From Ruicaihuangia caeni (GTDB taxonomy: Bacteria > Actinomycetota > Actinomycetes > Actinomycetales > Microbacteriaceae): a stretch of DNA of 64,000 bases. Each line of letters begins with the position of its first letter. The first letter of the stretch is position 1. A model generated the notes under the pieces. The model was not told where the DNA came from. It saw only the letters and a program-made list of their open reading frames with translations, and searched no databases. The stretch spans positions 1-64,000 of the forward strand of contig NZ_JASATX010000002.1 in assembly GCF_029952955.1 (NCBI RefSeq), written 5' to 3'. The position numbers and the translations under genes are program-made. Below are positions 1-8,606 of this stretch, piece after piece.

Positions 1-69
1 GGTGAGCACGCGGCAGATCGGCTCGACCCCGAACCGGTCCCGGTGATCGTCGACGAAGGCGACTACCAC
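1..69 (-). CDS. IS3-family transposase OrfB, 5' fragment cut by window edge
   Basis: Reading leftward on the minus strand, this frame encodes AFVDDHRDRFGVEPICRVL, the characteristic start of IS3-family OrfB (DDE integrase). It is in the -1 frame relative to OrfA, whose stop lies at 63-65. That matches the usual IS3 arrangement, in which a programmed -1 shift makes the OrfAB transposase. The DDE catalytic residues lie beyond the window, so integrity cannot be judged. A GTG at 67-69 could also initiate OrfB alone. Confidence 0.8.
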   Translation of the reverse strand, partial: MVVAFVDDHRDRFGVEPICRVLT

Positions 70-398
70 GGCAAACGCGGGTCGAGCTCCCGCGCGAAGA
101 AACTCGACGCCGCCAGCAGGATCTCATTCGCACGCTTCAGCTCGCGCACCTCGGCCTCAAGCTCCTTGACCCGCTTCGCATCTGCGGTGCTCACCCCGGG
201 ACGCTCACCGGCGTCGATCGCGGCCTGCTTCATCCAGCCGCGCAGCGTGTAAGCATTCACCCCAGTGCGCTGCCCGATCCGAGTCACTGCCGCATGCATC
301 GACAGCTCCGGATCCTCTTTCCGTGCTTCTTCCACGAGCCGCATCGCTCGCTCCCGCAACTCCTGCGGATACTTCTTCAGTGCTGGCATGGCCATCAT
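63..398 (-). CDS. IS3-family transposase OrfA
   Basis: A 111-aa protein with the N-terminal helix-turn-helix of IS3 OrfA (MPALKKYPQELRERAMRLV, then a helix ending TLRGWMKQAAID) and a C-terminal leucine-zipper segment (VKELEAEVRELKRANEILL). OrfA binds the element's terminal repeats and is fused to OrfB by frameshifting to form the active transposase. Methionines at 398, 395 and 389 are all possible starts; the conserved family start corresponds to MPALKK at 389. The reading frame is intact. The element lies downstream of hemA in the same direction and looks like an insertion at the edge of the heme locus. Confidence 0.85.
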   Translation of the reverse strand: MMAMPALKKYPQELRERAMRLVEEARKEDPELSMHAAVTRIGQRTGVNAYTLRGWMKQAAIDAGERPGVSTADAKRVKELEAEVRELKRANEILLAASSFFARELDPRLPW

Positions 399-399
399 C

Positions 400-441
400 C
401 TCTCGGGGAATCAGACCCTCCACGAAACCCGGGGCGATTCA
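400..441 (-). mobile_element. Candidate terminal end of the IS3 element
   Basis: Reading leftward from 441 the sequence is TGAATCGCCCCGGGTTTC, which begins with the TGA common at IS3-family tips. It lies about 43-52 nt before the OrfA start, a normal distance for the left inverted repeat. The other end is outside the window, so neither the repeat nor a target-site duplication can be confirmed. Confidence 0.4.
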
Positions 442-601
442 TTGGAGGAGTCCCTTGTAGAGCGCAAAGCCATCGATGTAGACCATGACCGTTCGACGGG
501 CTCGCACGGGCTCACGCTAACGACACCGCGCTATTGCGCACTCAGGGCTTGTGAGTTGCGCACGGGGCTGTGGTGCCGGTGCGGCGTCAGCGCCGTCGGC
601 G

Positions 602-1831
602 TCAGGCGCTTGCTTCGCCCGTGGCGCTCTCGGCATCCCGGCGGCTCTTCTCGGCCGGGCAGAGCCCGAAGAGCGCATCGATGCCGCGCGTGAACTCCTC
701 CGCACGGCCTTCGGCCGCCAGTTCGCGTGCGCGCACGGACGGTCGGTGCAGCAGCACGCCCGCGAAGTGACGCAGCGCGGCGGCTACTTCTGGCGACGCT
801 CCACGGCCTCGTGTCAGTTCGCCCTGCAGCACCGCCTCGACGTGCTGGCGAAGCGCCACGACCGACGGTCCGATCTCGACGTCGTTCGAGAAGTCGGATG
901 CCGCGGCCCGCACGAGCTCTTGAGCCTCAGCGGCGGCGTGCACCTCCTCGAGCGGGGCGTGCAGCTTGATCGTCTCGAGGTCGAGCACTTCGGCGCCCGC
1001 GACTTCGGCGACGCGCGAGTCGACGTTGCGCGGCATCCCGAGGTCGACGAACAGTCGCCGGCCGGGGCGCACGTGGCCGACCTCGATCACCGGCCGCTCC
1101 GTGGTCGTGCAGGTGATCACGAGGTCGGCGCGGTCGATGGCCGCGTCGAGCGAGGTCTCGGCAGTGAGCGAGTGCTTGGCGGCGAAGCCGGCGGCGCGCC
1201 CGCTCGCCGAGTAGACGCGGATATCGGTCGCGCCGAGGTCTCGCAATGCGGCGACGGTCGTCGCGGCATACTGCCCGGTGCCGACGAGCAGCACGCGGTG
1301 CGTCGCCCAGTCCATCACCCGGCTGTCGGCCAGTTCGAGCGCGAGACGAACGAGTGAGCGGCCCGCGCCCCCGAGCGCCGTTCCGGTCTTGACGGTGCGG
1401 CTCGTCGCTGTGGCTTTCTGGAACAGCTGTTCGAGCGCCGACGACGTCAGACCCTCCTCACGGGCCTGTTCGAGTGCCCTGGCGACCTGGCCGGAGATCT
1501 CGTCTTCACCGACCACCACCGACTCCAGGCCCGAGGCGACCGAGAAGAGGTGGCGCACGACATCGTCGCCGTGCAGCACCTGAAGGTTGGACCGAAGCTC
1601 CGCAGCATCCACTCCCGCGCCGTCTGCGACGGTCTGGAGCGAGTCGAGCGCCGATGAGTCGAGGTAGACCTCGAAGCGGTTGCAGGTGGCGAGCACGACG
1701 GCGCCTCGCACATCTCCACGCTCACGGCCCCGCTCACGAAGGGCGTCGGTCACGCCGGGAGCCGCCGCCGACAGTCGTTCGAGCAGCCCGAATTCGGCGG
1801 TTCGATGACTGGCGGTGAGACAGAGAAGCAC
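602..1831 (-). CDS. hemA: Glutamyl-tRNA reductase
   Basis: Catalyses the first step of C5 tetrapyrrole synthesis: NADPH-dependent reduction of glutamyl-tRNA to glutamate-1-semialdehyde. From the GTG at 1829-1831 the protein has 409 aa. It starts [14 protein letters not shown] and carries the catalytic cysteine at residue 50 in [12 protein letters not shown], the [13 protein letters not shown] segment, and the NADP-binding [11 protein letters not shown]. The GTG is preferred over an upstream ATG at 1876 because it sits 7 nt after a TATACT -10 box and agrees with the family N-terminus; the ATG would overlap hemE. The gene diverges from the hemE operon, so entry to and use of the pathway are driven from one short intergenic region. 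Confidence 0.93.
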   Translation of the reverse strand: MLLCLTASHRTAEFGLLERLSAAAPGVTDALRERGRERGDVRGAVVLATCNRFEVYLDSSALDSLQTVADGAGVDAAELRSNLQVLHGDDVVRHLFSVASGLESVVVGEDEISGQVARALEQAREEGLTSSALEQLFQKATATSRTVKTGTALGGAGRSLVRLALELADSRVMDWATHRVLLVGTGQYAATTVAALRDLGATDIRVYSASGRAAGFAAKHSLTAETSLDAAIDRADLVITCTTTERPVIEVGHVRPGRRLFVDLGMPRNVDSRVAEVAGAEVLDLETIKLHAPLEEVHAAAEAQELVRAAASDFSNDVEIGPSVVALRQHVEAVLQGELTRGRGASPEVAAALRHFAGVLLHRPSVRARELAAEGRAEEFTRGIDALFGLCPAEKSRRDAESATGEASA

Positions 1832-1838
1832 GGCCCAC

Positions 1839-1844
1839 AGTATA
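1839..1844 (-). promoter_or_regulatory. -10 box of a leaderless hemA promoter
   Basis: TATACT on the minus strand, 7 nt before the hemA GTG, places the transcription start at or next to the start codon. No good -35 is visible. It lies inside the 43-bp hemA/hemE spacer. Confidence 0.65.
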
Positions 1845-1862
1845 GGTAGAGCATCTCGCCCA

Positions 1863-1868
1863 TATCCT
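1863..1868 (+). promoter_or_regulatory. -10 box of a leaderless hemE promoter
   Basis: TATCCT, then GAGCGC, then the hemE ATG: a 6-nt spacing with no Shine-Dalgarno between. It is the mirror image of the hemA arrangement, so the two divergent promoters overlap within 43 bp and may compete or share a regulator. Confidence 0.55.
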
Positions 1869-1874
1869 GAGCGC

Positions 1875-2930
1875 ATGCCGCTCGCTCACGATCATCCGCT
1901 CGTCGATGGACGCACCTCGTCGTCCCCCCTCATCCGCGCCTACCGGGGTGAACGCCCTGAGCGGATGCCCGTCTGGTTCATGCGACAGGCGGGCCGATCG
2001 CTGCCCGAGTACCGCGAATTGCGCGCGAACGGCGACATGCTCGAGGCCTGCCTGACGCCCACCATGGCGAGCGAGATCACCCTGCAGCCCGTGCGCCGGC
2101 ATGGCGTGGACGCCGGCATCTTCTTCAGCGACATCGTCATTCCGGTGAAGCTCGCCGGCGTCGACGTCTCGATCGTGCCCGGGCGCGGGCCCGTGCTCTC
2201 CCAGCCGATTCGCACCGCCTCGGATGTGCTCGCGCTTCGACCCCTCGACCCCGAGGCGCTCGCGCCCATCCGCGAGGCCGTCGCGTTGACCGTCGCCGAA
2301 CTCGGCTCCACTCCGCTCATCGGGTTCGCTGGTGCACCGTTCACGCTCGCCGCGTACCTGGTCGAGGGCGGACCCTCGAAGGACCACCTGCGCGCGCGTT
2401 CACTGATGCACTCCGACCCGCACACCTGGGCCATGCTGCTGAACTGGGCAGCCGATGTCAGCGGCCAGTTCCTTCGCGCGCAGGTCGAGGCCGGTGCCTC
2501 AGCGGTGCAGCTGTTCGACTCGTGGGTCGGCTCGCTGTCGGAGGCCGACTACGTGCGCAGGGTGGCGCCGCACTCGGCACGGGTGTTCTCGCACCTGCGC
2601 GGGTTCGATGTGCCCAAGGTGCACTTCGGCGTCGGCAGCGGCGAGCTGCTGCCGGCCATGCGGGCGGTTGGGGCGGATGTCATCGGCGTCGACTGGCGCT
2701 TGCCGCTCGACGTCGCGTCAGCACGCCTCGGGGGCGATGTTCCGCTCCAGGGCAACATCGACCCCGCGCTGCTGAGCGCCCCCTGGCCCGCACTCGAAGC
2801 GCACGTGCGGCGCGTCGTCGAGCTGGGTCGCGCCGCCCCGGCGCATGTCGTGAACCTCGGCCACGGCGTGCCGCCCGAGACCGATCCGACCGTGCTGACT
2901 CGCGTCGTGGAGCTCGTGCACTCCCTGTGA
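1875..2930 (+). CDS. hemE: Uroporphyrinogen decarboxylase
   Basis: Converts uroporphyrinogen III to coproporphyrinogen III in the cytosol by four decarboxylations. 351 aa, the usual length. The substrate-binding arginine motif [16 protein letters not shown] is near residue 35, and [34 protein letters not shown] and the C-terminal [11 protein letters not shown] are typical of the family. The ATG at 1875 fits both the family start and a -10 box 6 nt upstream. It is the first gene of hemE-hemY-hemH-hemC-hemD-hemB-hemL, and its stop overlaps the hemY GTG (GTGA). Confidence 0.95.
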   Translation: MPLAHDHPLVDGRTSSSPLIRAYRGERPERMPVWFMRQAGRSLPEYRELRANGDMLEACLTPTMASEITLQPVRRHGVDAGIFFSDIVIPVKLAGVDVSIVPGRGPVLSQPIRTASDVLALRPLDPEALAPIREAVALTVAELGSTPLIGFAGAPFTLAAYLVEGGPSKDHLRARSLMHSDPHTWAMLLNWAADVSGQFLRAQVEAGASAVQLFDSWVGSLSEADYVRRVAPHSARVFSHLRGFDVPKVHFGVGSGELLPAMRAVGADVIGVDWRLPLDVASARLGGDVPLQGNIDPALLSAPWPALEAHVRRVVELGRAAPAHVVNLGHGVPPETDPTVLTRVVELVHSL

Positions 2931-4288
2931 CGGATGCCGTGAACGACGCGCAGCGCGGTGCCTCGCCGCGCAGCGCGTCCACGCCTGTGGTGGTGGTGGG
3001 CGGCGGCGTGGGCGGCTTGGTGGTCGCCCGCGAGCTCGCTCGCAGCTGCATCCGTGTCACGCTGCTCGAAGCCTCCGACCGGCTCGGCGGCCAGGTGCGG
3101 CGTCTCACGCTCGCCGGGCTCGACCTCGATGTCGGCGCCGAGGCATTCGCGACCAAGTCGACCACCGTCGCCGACCTCGCCCGCGAACTCGGACTCGAGG
3201 CCGACATCGTCGCACCCGCGCCCCTGCGGGCGTGGCTGCAACCGGTGACCGGGGCGGCGCGGCCACTGCCCTCGACCGGACTGCTCGGTATTCCGTCGAA
3301 GCCGCTCGCCCGAGACGTGATCGCCAGCGTCGGCATCTTCGGGGCCGCGCGAGCAGCTGTCGATCGCGTGATGCCGCGCCGCGTCGGAGCCGATGCCGAG
3401 TCGCTCGGCGACCTCGTGCGCATCCGCATGGGTGCGGCAGTGCACGACCGTCTGGTGTCGCCGGTGGTCACCGGCGTGCACAGCGCGAGTCCGGCCGAGC
3501 TCTCCGTCGATCGCGCGGCACCCGGACTTCGCGCGGCCCTCCTTCGTTCCGGCTCCCTGTCGCGCGCGGTGGGAGAGCTGCGGCGCGCAGCGCCGGCCGG
3601 GGCAGCCGTGGCGGGGATCCGCGGCGGCATCGCCCGGCTGGTCGACTCGCTCGAGCTGGAGCTGCACGCTCTCGGCGTCGACGTGCGGCTCGGGGCGGCC
3701 GTCGAGTCCGTGAGCCCCGACGGCGTTCAGCTCGCGGGCGGTGAGCACGTCGCGGGACGCGTCGTCGTCGCAGCCCCGGGGATGCTCGGGCCCTCGCCGA
3801 CGAGGCCCGCTGTGGTGGCGGTGCTCGTGCTCCGGTCGGCGCAGCTCGATGCCGCCCCGCGCGGTACGGGGCTCCTCGTCGCCCCCGGTGCTCCCGGCAT
3901 CCGCGCCCGTGCGCTCACCCATCAGACCGCGAAATGGCCATGGCTCGCCGAACGTGCGGCGGGTCAGGGCGAAGGCCTGCACGTCGTGCGGCTCTCGTAC
4001 GCGGGCGCGGATGCCGACCTGCCTACGATCGCGTTGCGCGACGCGTCGACCCTGCTCGGCGTGCGCCTCACGGCATCCGACCTGGTGGAGAGCGCGATCG
4101 TGACGTGGCAGCGTGCCGCGGTATCGGAGTCGCCCGTGCCGGAAGGCGTATTGCTCGTGGGAGAAACGGCCGCCGGCGGGGGACTGGCCGCGGTGGTGGC
4201 GCACGCCCGCCGCACGGCCCGGGAACTGGCACACGACATCGCCGGGGAGACCGCCGAGGGTGCGCCACGCCGCCTCGGCCAGGGTTAG
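2927..4288 (+). CDS. hemY: Coproporphyrinogen III / protoporphyrinogen oxidase (HemY/CgoX type)
   Basis: FAD-dependent oxidation of the porphyrinogen. In organisms with HemQ this enzyme is expected to act on coproporphyrinogen III and give coproporphyrin III. 453 aa from the GTG overlapping the hemE stop; a second in-frame GTG at 2939 is possible. The Rossmann motif [18 protein letters not shown] is at about residues 19-36, followed by the acidic ribose-binding [13 protein letters not shown] and DLDVGAEAF. The C-terminus [22 protein letters not shown] is the usual second FAD contact. Between hemE and hemH, as in coproporphyrin-pathway operons. Confidence 0.9.
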   Translation: MTDAVNDAQRGASPRSASTPVVVVGGGVGGLVVARELARSCIRVTLLEASDRLGGQVRRLTLAGLDLDVGAEAFATKSTTVADLARELGLEADIVAPAPLRAWLQPVTGAARPLPSTGLLGIPSKPLARDVIASVGIFGAARAAVDRVMPRRVGADAESLGDLVRIRMGAAVHDRLVSPVVTGVHSASPAELSVDRAAPGLRAALLRSGSLSRAVGELRRAAPAGAAVAGIRGGIARLVDSLELELHALGVDVRLGAAVESVSPDGVQLAGGEHVAGRVVVAAPGMLGPSPTRPAVVAVLVLRSAQLDAAPRGTGLLVAPGAPGIRARALTHQTAKWPWLAERAAGQGEGLHVVRLSYAGADADLPTIALRDASTLLGVRLTASDLVESAIVTWQRAAVSESPVPEGVLLVGETAAGGGLAAVVAHARRTARELAHDIAGETAEGAPRRLGQG

Positions 4289-4444
4289 CCTCGCGGGCCA
4301 GGGGTGCAACCCCGACCGACGGCGGCAACTCTGGCCGCGAGCGCAGCCCGCGCCAGAACCGACGCGCGTCGTCGCAGGGGCGCCCGTCGGCCAGAGCGCG
4401 CTGTCGGCGCTCAGACGTTAGGCCGATTCTCACCGAGGGCTCGC

Positions 4445-4450
4445 TAGCGT
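4445..4450 (+). promoter_or_regulatory. -10 box of a leaderless internal promoter for hemH
   Basis: TAGCGT ends 7 nt before the ATG at 4458, with no Shine-Dalgarno between. Together with the 160-bp gap after hemY, it suggests that hemH and the genes after it can be transcribed separately from hemE-hemY. Confidence 0.5.
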
Positions 4451-4457
4451 GACCCAC

Positions 4458-5801
4458 ATGGCAGATGAGCGTGCTGTGCCCGCAGACGATTCGCCCTCGA
4501 GTGCCGCGCGCAGCGGCAGCGAGCCCGAGTCGAACCTCCCCGGAACCTTCGCCCCCACATCACGTGCGGCCTCACCGGCACCCGGCTCCGGCTCGGGCTC
4601 CGGCCCCGACGCCGACCTCCGCCCCGAGCTGCCCGTGACCGTGCTGGGCGCGACTCCTGCCTGCGCCGGCGGCGACCCGCACATCACCGAGCCTGTCGAG
4701 TACGACGCGATTCTGCTCGCCGGGTTCGGCGGCCCCGAGGGGCAGGACGACGTCATCCCGTTCCTCCGCAACGTCACACGCGGCCGCGGGATCCCCGATG
4801 AGCGACTCGAAGAGGTCGCGACGCACTACCGCCACTTCGGCGGCGTCAGTCCCATCAACGAGCACAACCGTCAGCTCAAGGCCGCGATCGAGCAGGAGCT
4901 CGCGAGCCGCGGCATCGATCTCCCCGTGCTCTGGGGCAACCGCAACTGGGCTCCCTACCTGGCCGACACCGTTCGCGAGGCGCGTGAGCGCGGCTTCACC
5001 AAGCTGATCGCCATCGCGACGAGCGCCTACAGCTCGTTCTCGAGCTGCCGCCAGTACCGCGAAGACTTCGCGATGGCGCTCGAATCGACCGGCCTCCTCG
5101 GCGATGGAACGTCACCGGCTGCCGTGCAGATCGACAAGGTGCGCCAGTTCTTCGACCACCCGGGCTTCGTCGCACCCTTCGCGCAGGGTGTGCGCGCCGC
5201 GCTCGACGAGCTCGAGGACCAAGGCTTCGCCGATGAGCAGGTGCATGTGCTCTTCAGCACGCACTCGATCCCGATGACGGATGCCGCGCGCTCCGGCCCG
5301 AGGGGGCACTCCTTCGGCGAGGGCGGCGCCTACGCCGCGCAGCACCAGGCCGTCGCCGAGGTCGTCATGGAGCTCGCCGAGAGCGACGCGCCGTGGAGCC
5401 TGGTCTACCAATCGCGCTCGGGACCGCCCGAGATGCCCTGGCTCGAGCCCGACATCAACGACGCGATCGAGGAGCTCGACGCCGAGCAGACCCGCGCCGT
5501 CGTGATCGTGCCGCTGGGCTTCGTGAGCGATCACATGGAGGTCATGTGGGACCTCGATGAGGAGGCCATGCAGACCGCACGCGACCGCGGCTTCGCGGCC
5601 GTGCGGGTGCCGACCCCCGGCATCCACCCCGAATACGTCTCGGGCCTAGTCGACCTCGTGATGGAACGCGTTCAGGGCACGCCGGTGGCCGAGCGTCCCG
5701 CGCTCACGCCGCTCGGCCCCTGGTACGACGTGTGCCGACCCGGATGCTGCGAGAACGTGCGCGCCGGCTTCAAGCCCGCCGCAGCCGGGGTCGCCCCGTG
5801 A
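4458..5801 (+). CDS. hemH: Coproporphyrin ferrochelatase
   Basis: Inserts Fe(II) into coproporphyrin III to give coproheme, the substrate of HemQ. 447 aa from the ATG at 4458. The chelatase fold begins near residue 78 (YDAILLAGFGGPEG), with GGVSPINEHNRQ, the catalytic histidine in HVLFSTHSIPM and the C-terminal glutamate region VIVPLGFVSDHMEVMWDLDEEA. Cysteines in SSCRQYRED and in CRPGCCENVR at the C-terminus match the ligands of the [2Fe-2S] cluster known in actinobacterial ferrochelatases. The first ~75 residues are an Ala/Ser/Pro/Gly-rich extension of unknown role. A GTG near 4636 could be an alternative start, but the leaderless box favours 4458. Confidence 0.92.
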   Translation: MADERAVPADDSPSSAARSGSEPESNLPGTFAPTSRAASPAPGSGSGSGPDADLRPELPVTVLGATPACAGGDPHITEPVEYDAILLAGFGGPEGQDDVIPFLRNVTRGRGIPDERLEEVATHYRHFGGVSPINEHNRQLKAAIEQELASRGIDLPVLWGNRNWAPYLADTVREARERGFTKLIAIATSAYSSFSSCRQYREDFAMALESTGLLGDGTSPAAVQIDKVRQFFDHPGFVAPFAQGVRAALDELEDQGFADEQVHVLFSTHSIPMTDAARSGPRGHSFGEGGAYAAQHQAVAEVVMELAESDAPWSLVYQSRSGPPEMPWLEPDINDAIEELDAEQTRAVVIVPLGFVSDHMEVMWDLDEEAMQTARDRGFAAVRVPTPGIHPEYVSGLVDLVMERVQGTPVAERPALTPLGPWYDVCRPGCCENVRAGFKPAAAGVAP

Positions 5802-6772
5802 CGCCGCCTTCCGCCAGCCCGGCCCTTCCCGCCACGATCAGAGTCGGCACGAGGGCGAGCGCGCTCGCCATGGCCCAGACTCGCGCGACCGTCGAAGTCC
5901 TGCAGACGATGACCGGTGCTGCCGCCGAGCTCGTGCCGATCGTGTCGGAGGGCGACCGCACCACCGCCTCGTTGGCCTCGCTCGGAGGCACGGGAGTGTT
6001 CGCGGCGGCGCTTCGCACTGCGTTGCTCGAAGGCCGCTGCGACGCTGTCGTGCACTCGCTGAAGGATCTGCCGACCACACCGCTCGACGGGCTGGTGATC
6101 GCTGCGACGCCGCGCCGCGAAGACGCCCGCGACGCGCTGTGCGCTCGCGATGGGCTGACTCTCGACACGCTACCGGCGGGCGCCCGGGTCGGCACGGGCT
6201 CGCCCCGGCGCCGCGCCCAGCTGCTCGCCCGGCGCCCGGATCTGCAGGTGCTCGACATCCGCGGCAATGTCGACAGCAGATTGGGCAGGGTTCAGTCGGG
6301 CGATCTGGATGCCGTCGTGCTGTCGCTCGCGGGTCTGAATCGGCTCGGCCGTGCCGATGCCGTCACCGAAGCGTTCCCGCTCGAGGCCTGGCCAACCGCG
6401 CCCGGGCAGGGCTCGCTCGCGCTCGAGGTTCGGGCGGGCGATGAGGCGCTCGTGTCGGCGCTCGACGACGTGGTGACCAGACTGACCGTCGACACCGAAC
6501 GGGGCGTGCTCGCGCGTCTCGAAGCCGGCTGCGCTGCGCCCGTCGGCGTGGTCGCCCGTGTCAGCGGTGGCGGCGAGGGCGATGCCCGCGGGGCTGAACT
6601 GCACGCCGAGGCGCACGTCTACGCGCTCGACGGCACGCGCTCGCTGCGCAGCGCTCACAGCATCCTCATCGACGACGCGGAACGGCCCGCAGCCGAGCTC
6701 TCTCGCCGAATCGTCGACGAACTGCTCGGGGCCGGAGCCGCGACGCTGGCGCCCCTCGGATCGAGGCGATGA
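5798..6772 (+). CDS. hemC: Hydroxymethylbilane synthase (canonical copy)
   Basis: Polymerises four porphobilinogens into hydroxymethylbilane on a covalent dipyrromethane cofactor. 324 aa from the GTG overlapping the hemH stop. All key residues are present: RASALAMAQ at the N-terminus, catalytic VHSLKDLPT (Lys-Asp), cofactor-binding arginines in TGSPRRRAQL and DIRGNVDSRL, APGQGSLALEVR, and the cofactor-bearing cysteine in LEAGCAAPVGV. It is thus clearly the working enzyme, unlike the second copy at 15897. Its stop overlaps the hemD ATG. Confidence 0.95.
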   Translation: MTPPSASPALPATIRVGTRASALAMAQTRATVEVLQTMTGAAAELVPIVSEGDRTTASLASLGGTGVFAAALRTALLEGRCDAVVHSLKDLPTTPLDGLVIAATPRREDARDALCARDGLTLDTLPAGARVGTGSPRRRAQLLARRPDLQVLDIRGNVDSRLGRVQSGDLDAVVLSLAGLNRLGRADAVTEAFPLEAWPTAPGQGSLALEVRAGDEALVSALDDVVTRLTVDTERGVLARLEAGCAAPVGVVARVSGGGEGDARGAELHAEAHVYALDGTRSLRSAHSILIDDAERPAAELSRRIVDELLGAGAATLAPLGSRR

Positions 6773-7623
6773 CCGAAGCCCATCCTCAGCGTCTCGCCGG
6801 CTGGCGGGTGCTCGTGCCCCGCGCAGGGGAGTGGGGCGCGCGCGCTGCGGCCCGCCTTCGCGCGGAAGGCGCCGACCCCGTCATCGTGCCGCTCATCGCG
6901 TTCGCCCCGCCGTCGGACCCTGCCGCGCTCGCCGCTGCTGCTTCCCGCCTCGCGACGGGAGAGTACGACTGGGTCGTCTTCACGAGCGCCACGACCGTGA
7001 GCGCACTGGCCGGCGCGGCGGGTGCGCATGTGGGCGATCTCGCAGATGCCGCGGCACCCGGCTCGGGCAGCCCCGGCCCCCTCGTGGCGGTCGCGCCCAC
7101 GACGCGGGTCGCCGCCGTGGGAGAGGCGACGGCTGAGGCCCTCGAGCTCGCCGGCGTCGACGTCGACTTCGTGCCCGAATCCGATTTCTCGGCACGCGCC
7201 CTCGTCGAAGAATGGCCCGCACGGATGCCGGGACTGCGGGTGTTCGCACCGCTCTCCGAGATCGCGGCGCCGACCCTCGTCGACGGGCTGCGAGGCTACG
7301 GACTCGAGGTCGATGAGGTCGGCGCCTACTGCACCGTCACGGCCTCGCCCGACGACGCCGGTCGTGCGGTGCTGGCGGGTCCGCTCGATGCCGTGCTCGT
7401 GACTTCCGGGAGCGTCGCCCGCGCCCTCGTCGAGCTCGCCCCCGAACTCGACCCGTCCACCGTGATCGCCTGCATCGGTCCAAGAACGGCTCAAGAGGCA
7501 GCGGAGGCCGGGCTCGCGGTCGACGTCGTCGCCGCTCGCCAGAGCATTCGGGCGCTCATCGACGCGCTCGCCGCCGCCCACCATCCGCACCTCGCGCCGA
7601 CCTCCGAGGAGAACAGCCCATGA
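6769..7623 (+). CDS. hemD: Uroporphyrinogen-III synthase
   Basis: Closes hydroxymethylbilane with inversion of ring D to uroporphyrinogen III. 284 aa. HemD sequences diverge strongly, but this one keeps the start LAGWRVLVPRAGEWGARAAARLRA, the two-domain alpha/beta pattern, the DWVVFTSATTVSAL segment, TRVAAVGEATAEALELAG and the late VIACIGPRTAQEAAEAGL. It overlaps hemC and hemB by 4 bp on each side (ATGA), so translational coupling is likely. The assignment rests on family segments and the operon together. Confidence 0.9.
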   Translation: MTEAHPQRLAGWRVLVPRAGEWGARAAARLRAEGADPVIVPLIAFAPPSDPAALAAAASRLATGEYDWVVFTSATTVSALAGAAGAHVGDLADAAAPGSGSPGPLVAVAPTTRVAAVGEATAEALELAGVDVDFVPESDFSARALVEEWPARMPGLRVFAPLSEIAAPTLVDGLRGYGLEVDEVGAYCTVTASPDDAGRAVLAGPLDAVLVTSGSVARALVELAPELDPSTVIACIGPRTAQEAAEAGLAVDVVAARQSIRALIDALAAAHHPHLAPTSEENSP

Positions 7624-8606
7624 CGTTCCCAGCGCACCGCCCTCGCCGCCTTCGTGCCACACCCGCGATGCGGCGCCTCGTCGCCGAGACACGCCTCCAC
7701 CCCGCTGAGCTGATCCTCCCGATGTTCGTTCGGGAGGGCATCGATGACCCCGTGCCGGTGAGCTCGATGCCGGGCGTCGTGCAGCACTCGCTCGACTCGT
7801 TCCGTCGCGCACTGCATGAGGCGGCAGAGGCGGGCATCGGCGGCGTGATGCTCTTCGGCGTGCCGGAGGAGAAGGATGCGGTGGGTTCCGGCGCCACCGA
7901 CGAGTTCGGCATCCTCAACGTCGCCACACGGCTCGCCGCGGCCGAGGTCGGAGACGCTCTGGTCGTGCAGACCGACCTGTGCCTCGATGAGTTCACCGAC
8001 CACGGTCACTGCGGTGTGCTCGACCCTGAAGGACGCATCGACAACGACGCGACCCTCGTGCGCTACCGCGAGATGGGGCTCGCGCAAGCGGCCGCCGGGT
8101 CGGCGATGCTGGGTCTCTCGGGCATGATGGACGGCCAGGTCGCCGCGGTGCGCGACGCGCTCGACGGCGCGGGATTCTCAGACACTGCGATCCTCGGCTA
8201 CGCGGCGAAGTACGCCTCTGCGTTCTACGGACCCTTCCGCGAGGCGGTCGGGTCGTCGCTGCAGGGCGACCGCAAGACCTACCAGCAGGACCCCGCCAAT
8301 CGTCGCGAGGGGCTGCATGAGGCGGCACTCGACCTCGATGAGGGGGCGGATGCCGTGATGGTGAAGCCCGCGATGTCGTTCCTCGACGTGCTGGCCGATG
8401 TCGCCGCGATGAGCGACGTCCCCGTGTGGGCGTACCAGGTGAGCGGCGAGTACGCGATGGTCGAGGCTGCAGCCGCCAACGGCTGGATCGACCGCGAACG
8501 CGCGATCATCGAGAGCATCATCGGTATCCGGCGCGCCGGCGCGGACGCCGTGCTCACCTATTGGGCGGTCGAAGCAGCCGCCATGCTCAAGGAAGGGGAG
8601 GCATGA
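7620..8606 (+). CDS. hemB: Delta-aminolevulinic acid dehydratase (porphobilinogen synthase)
   Basis: Condenses two 5-aminolevulinates to porphobilinogen. 328 aa. Schiff-base lysines are in [17 protein letters not shown] and in [13 protein letters not shown]. The metal region reads [17 protein letters not shown], i.e. Cys-x-Asp...His-x-Cys rather than the three-cysteine zinc site, as is usual in actinobacteria. The C-terminal [27 protein letters not shown] is typical. ATGA overlaps at both ends tie it to hemD and hemL. Confidence 0.95.
   Translation: MTFPAHRPRRLRATPAMRRLVAETRLHPAELILPMFVREGIDDPVPVSSMPGVVQHSLDSFRRALHEAAEAGIGGVMLFGVPEEKDAVGSGATDEFGILNVATRLAAAEVGDALVVQTDLCLDEFTDHGHCGVLDPEGRIDNDATLVRYREMGLAQAAAGSAMLGLSGMMDGQVAAVRDALDGAGFSDTAILGYAAKYASAFYGPFREAVGSSLQGDRKTYQQDPANRREGLHEAALDLDEGADAVMVKPAMSFLDVLADVAAMSDVPVWAYQVSGEYAMVEAAAANGWIDRERAIIESIIGIRRAGADAVLTYWAVEAAAMLKEGEA

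Noticed and set aside
551-1357. 268-codon open frame on the plus strand
   Set aside because: Antisense to hemA; arginine/histidine-rich composition with no family motif, typical of high-GC shadow frames.
4289-4444. GC-rich spacer between hemY and hemH as a possible RNA element
   Set aside because: I looked for a riboswitch or tRNA; short pairings exist but no recognised core or cloverleaf.
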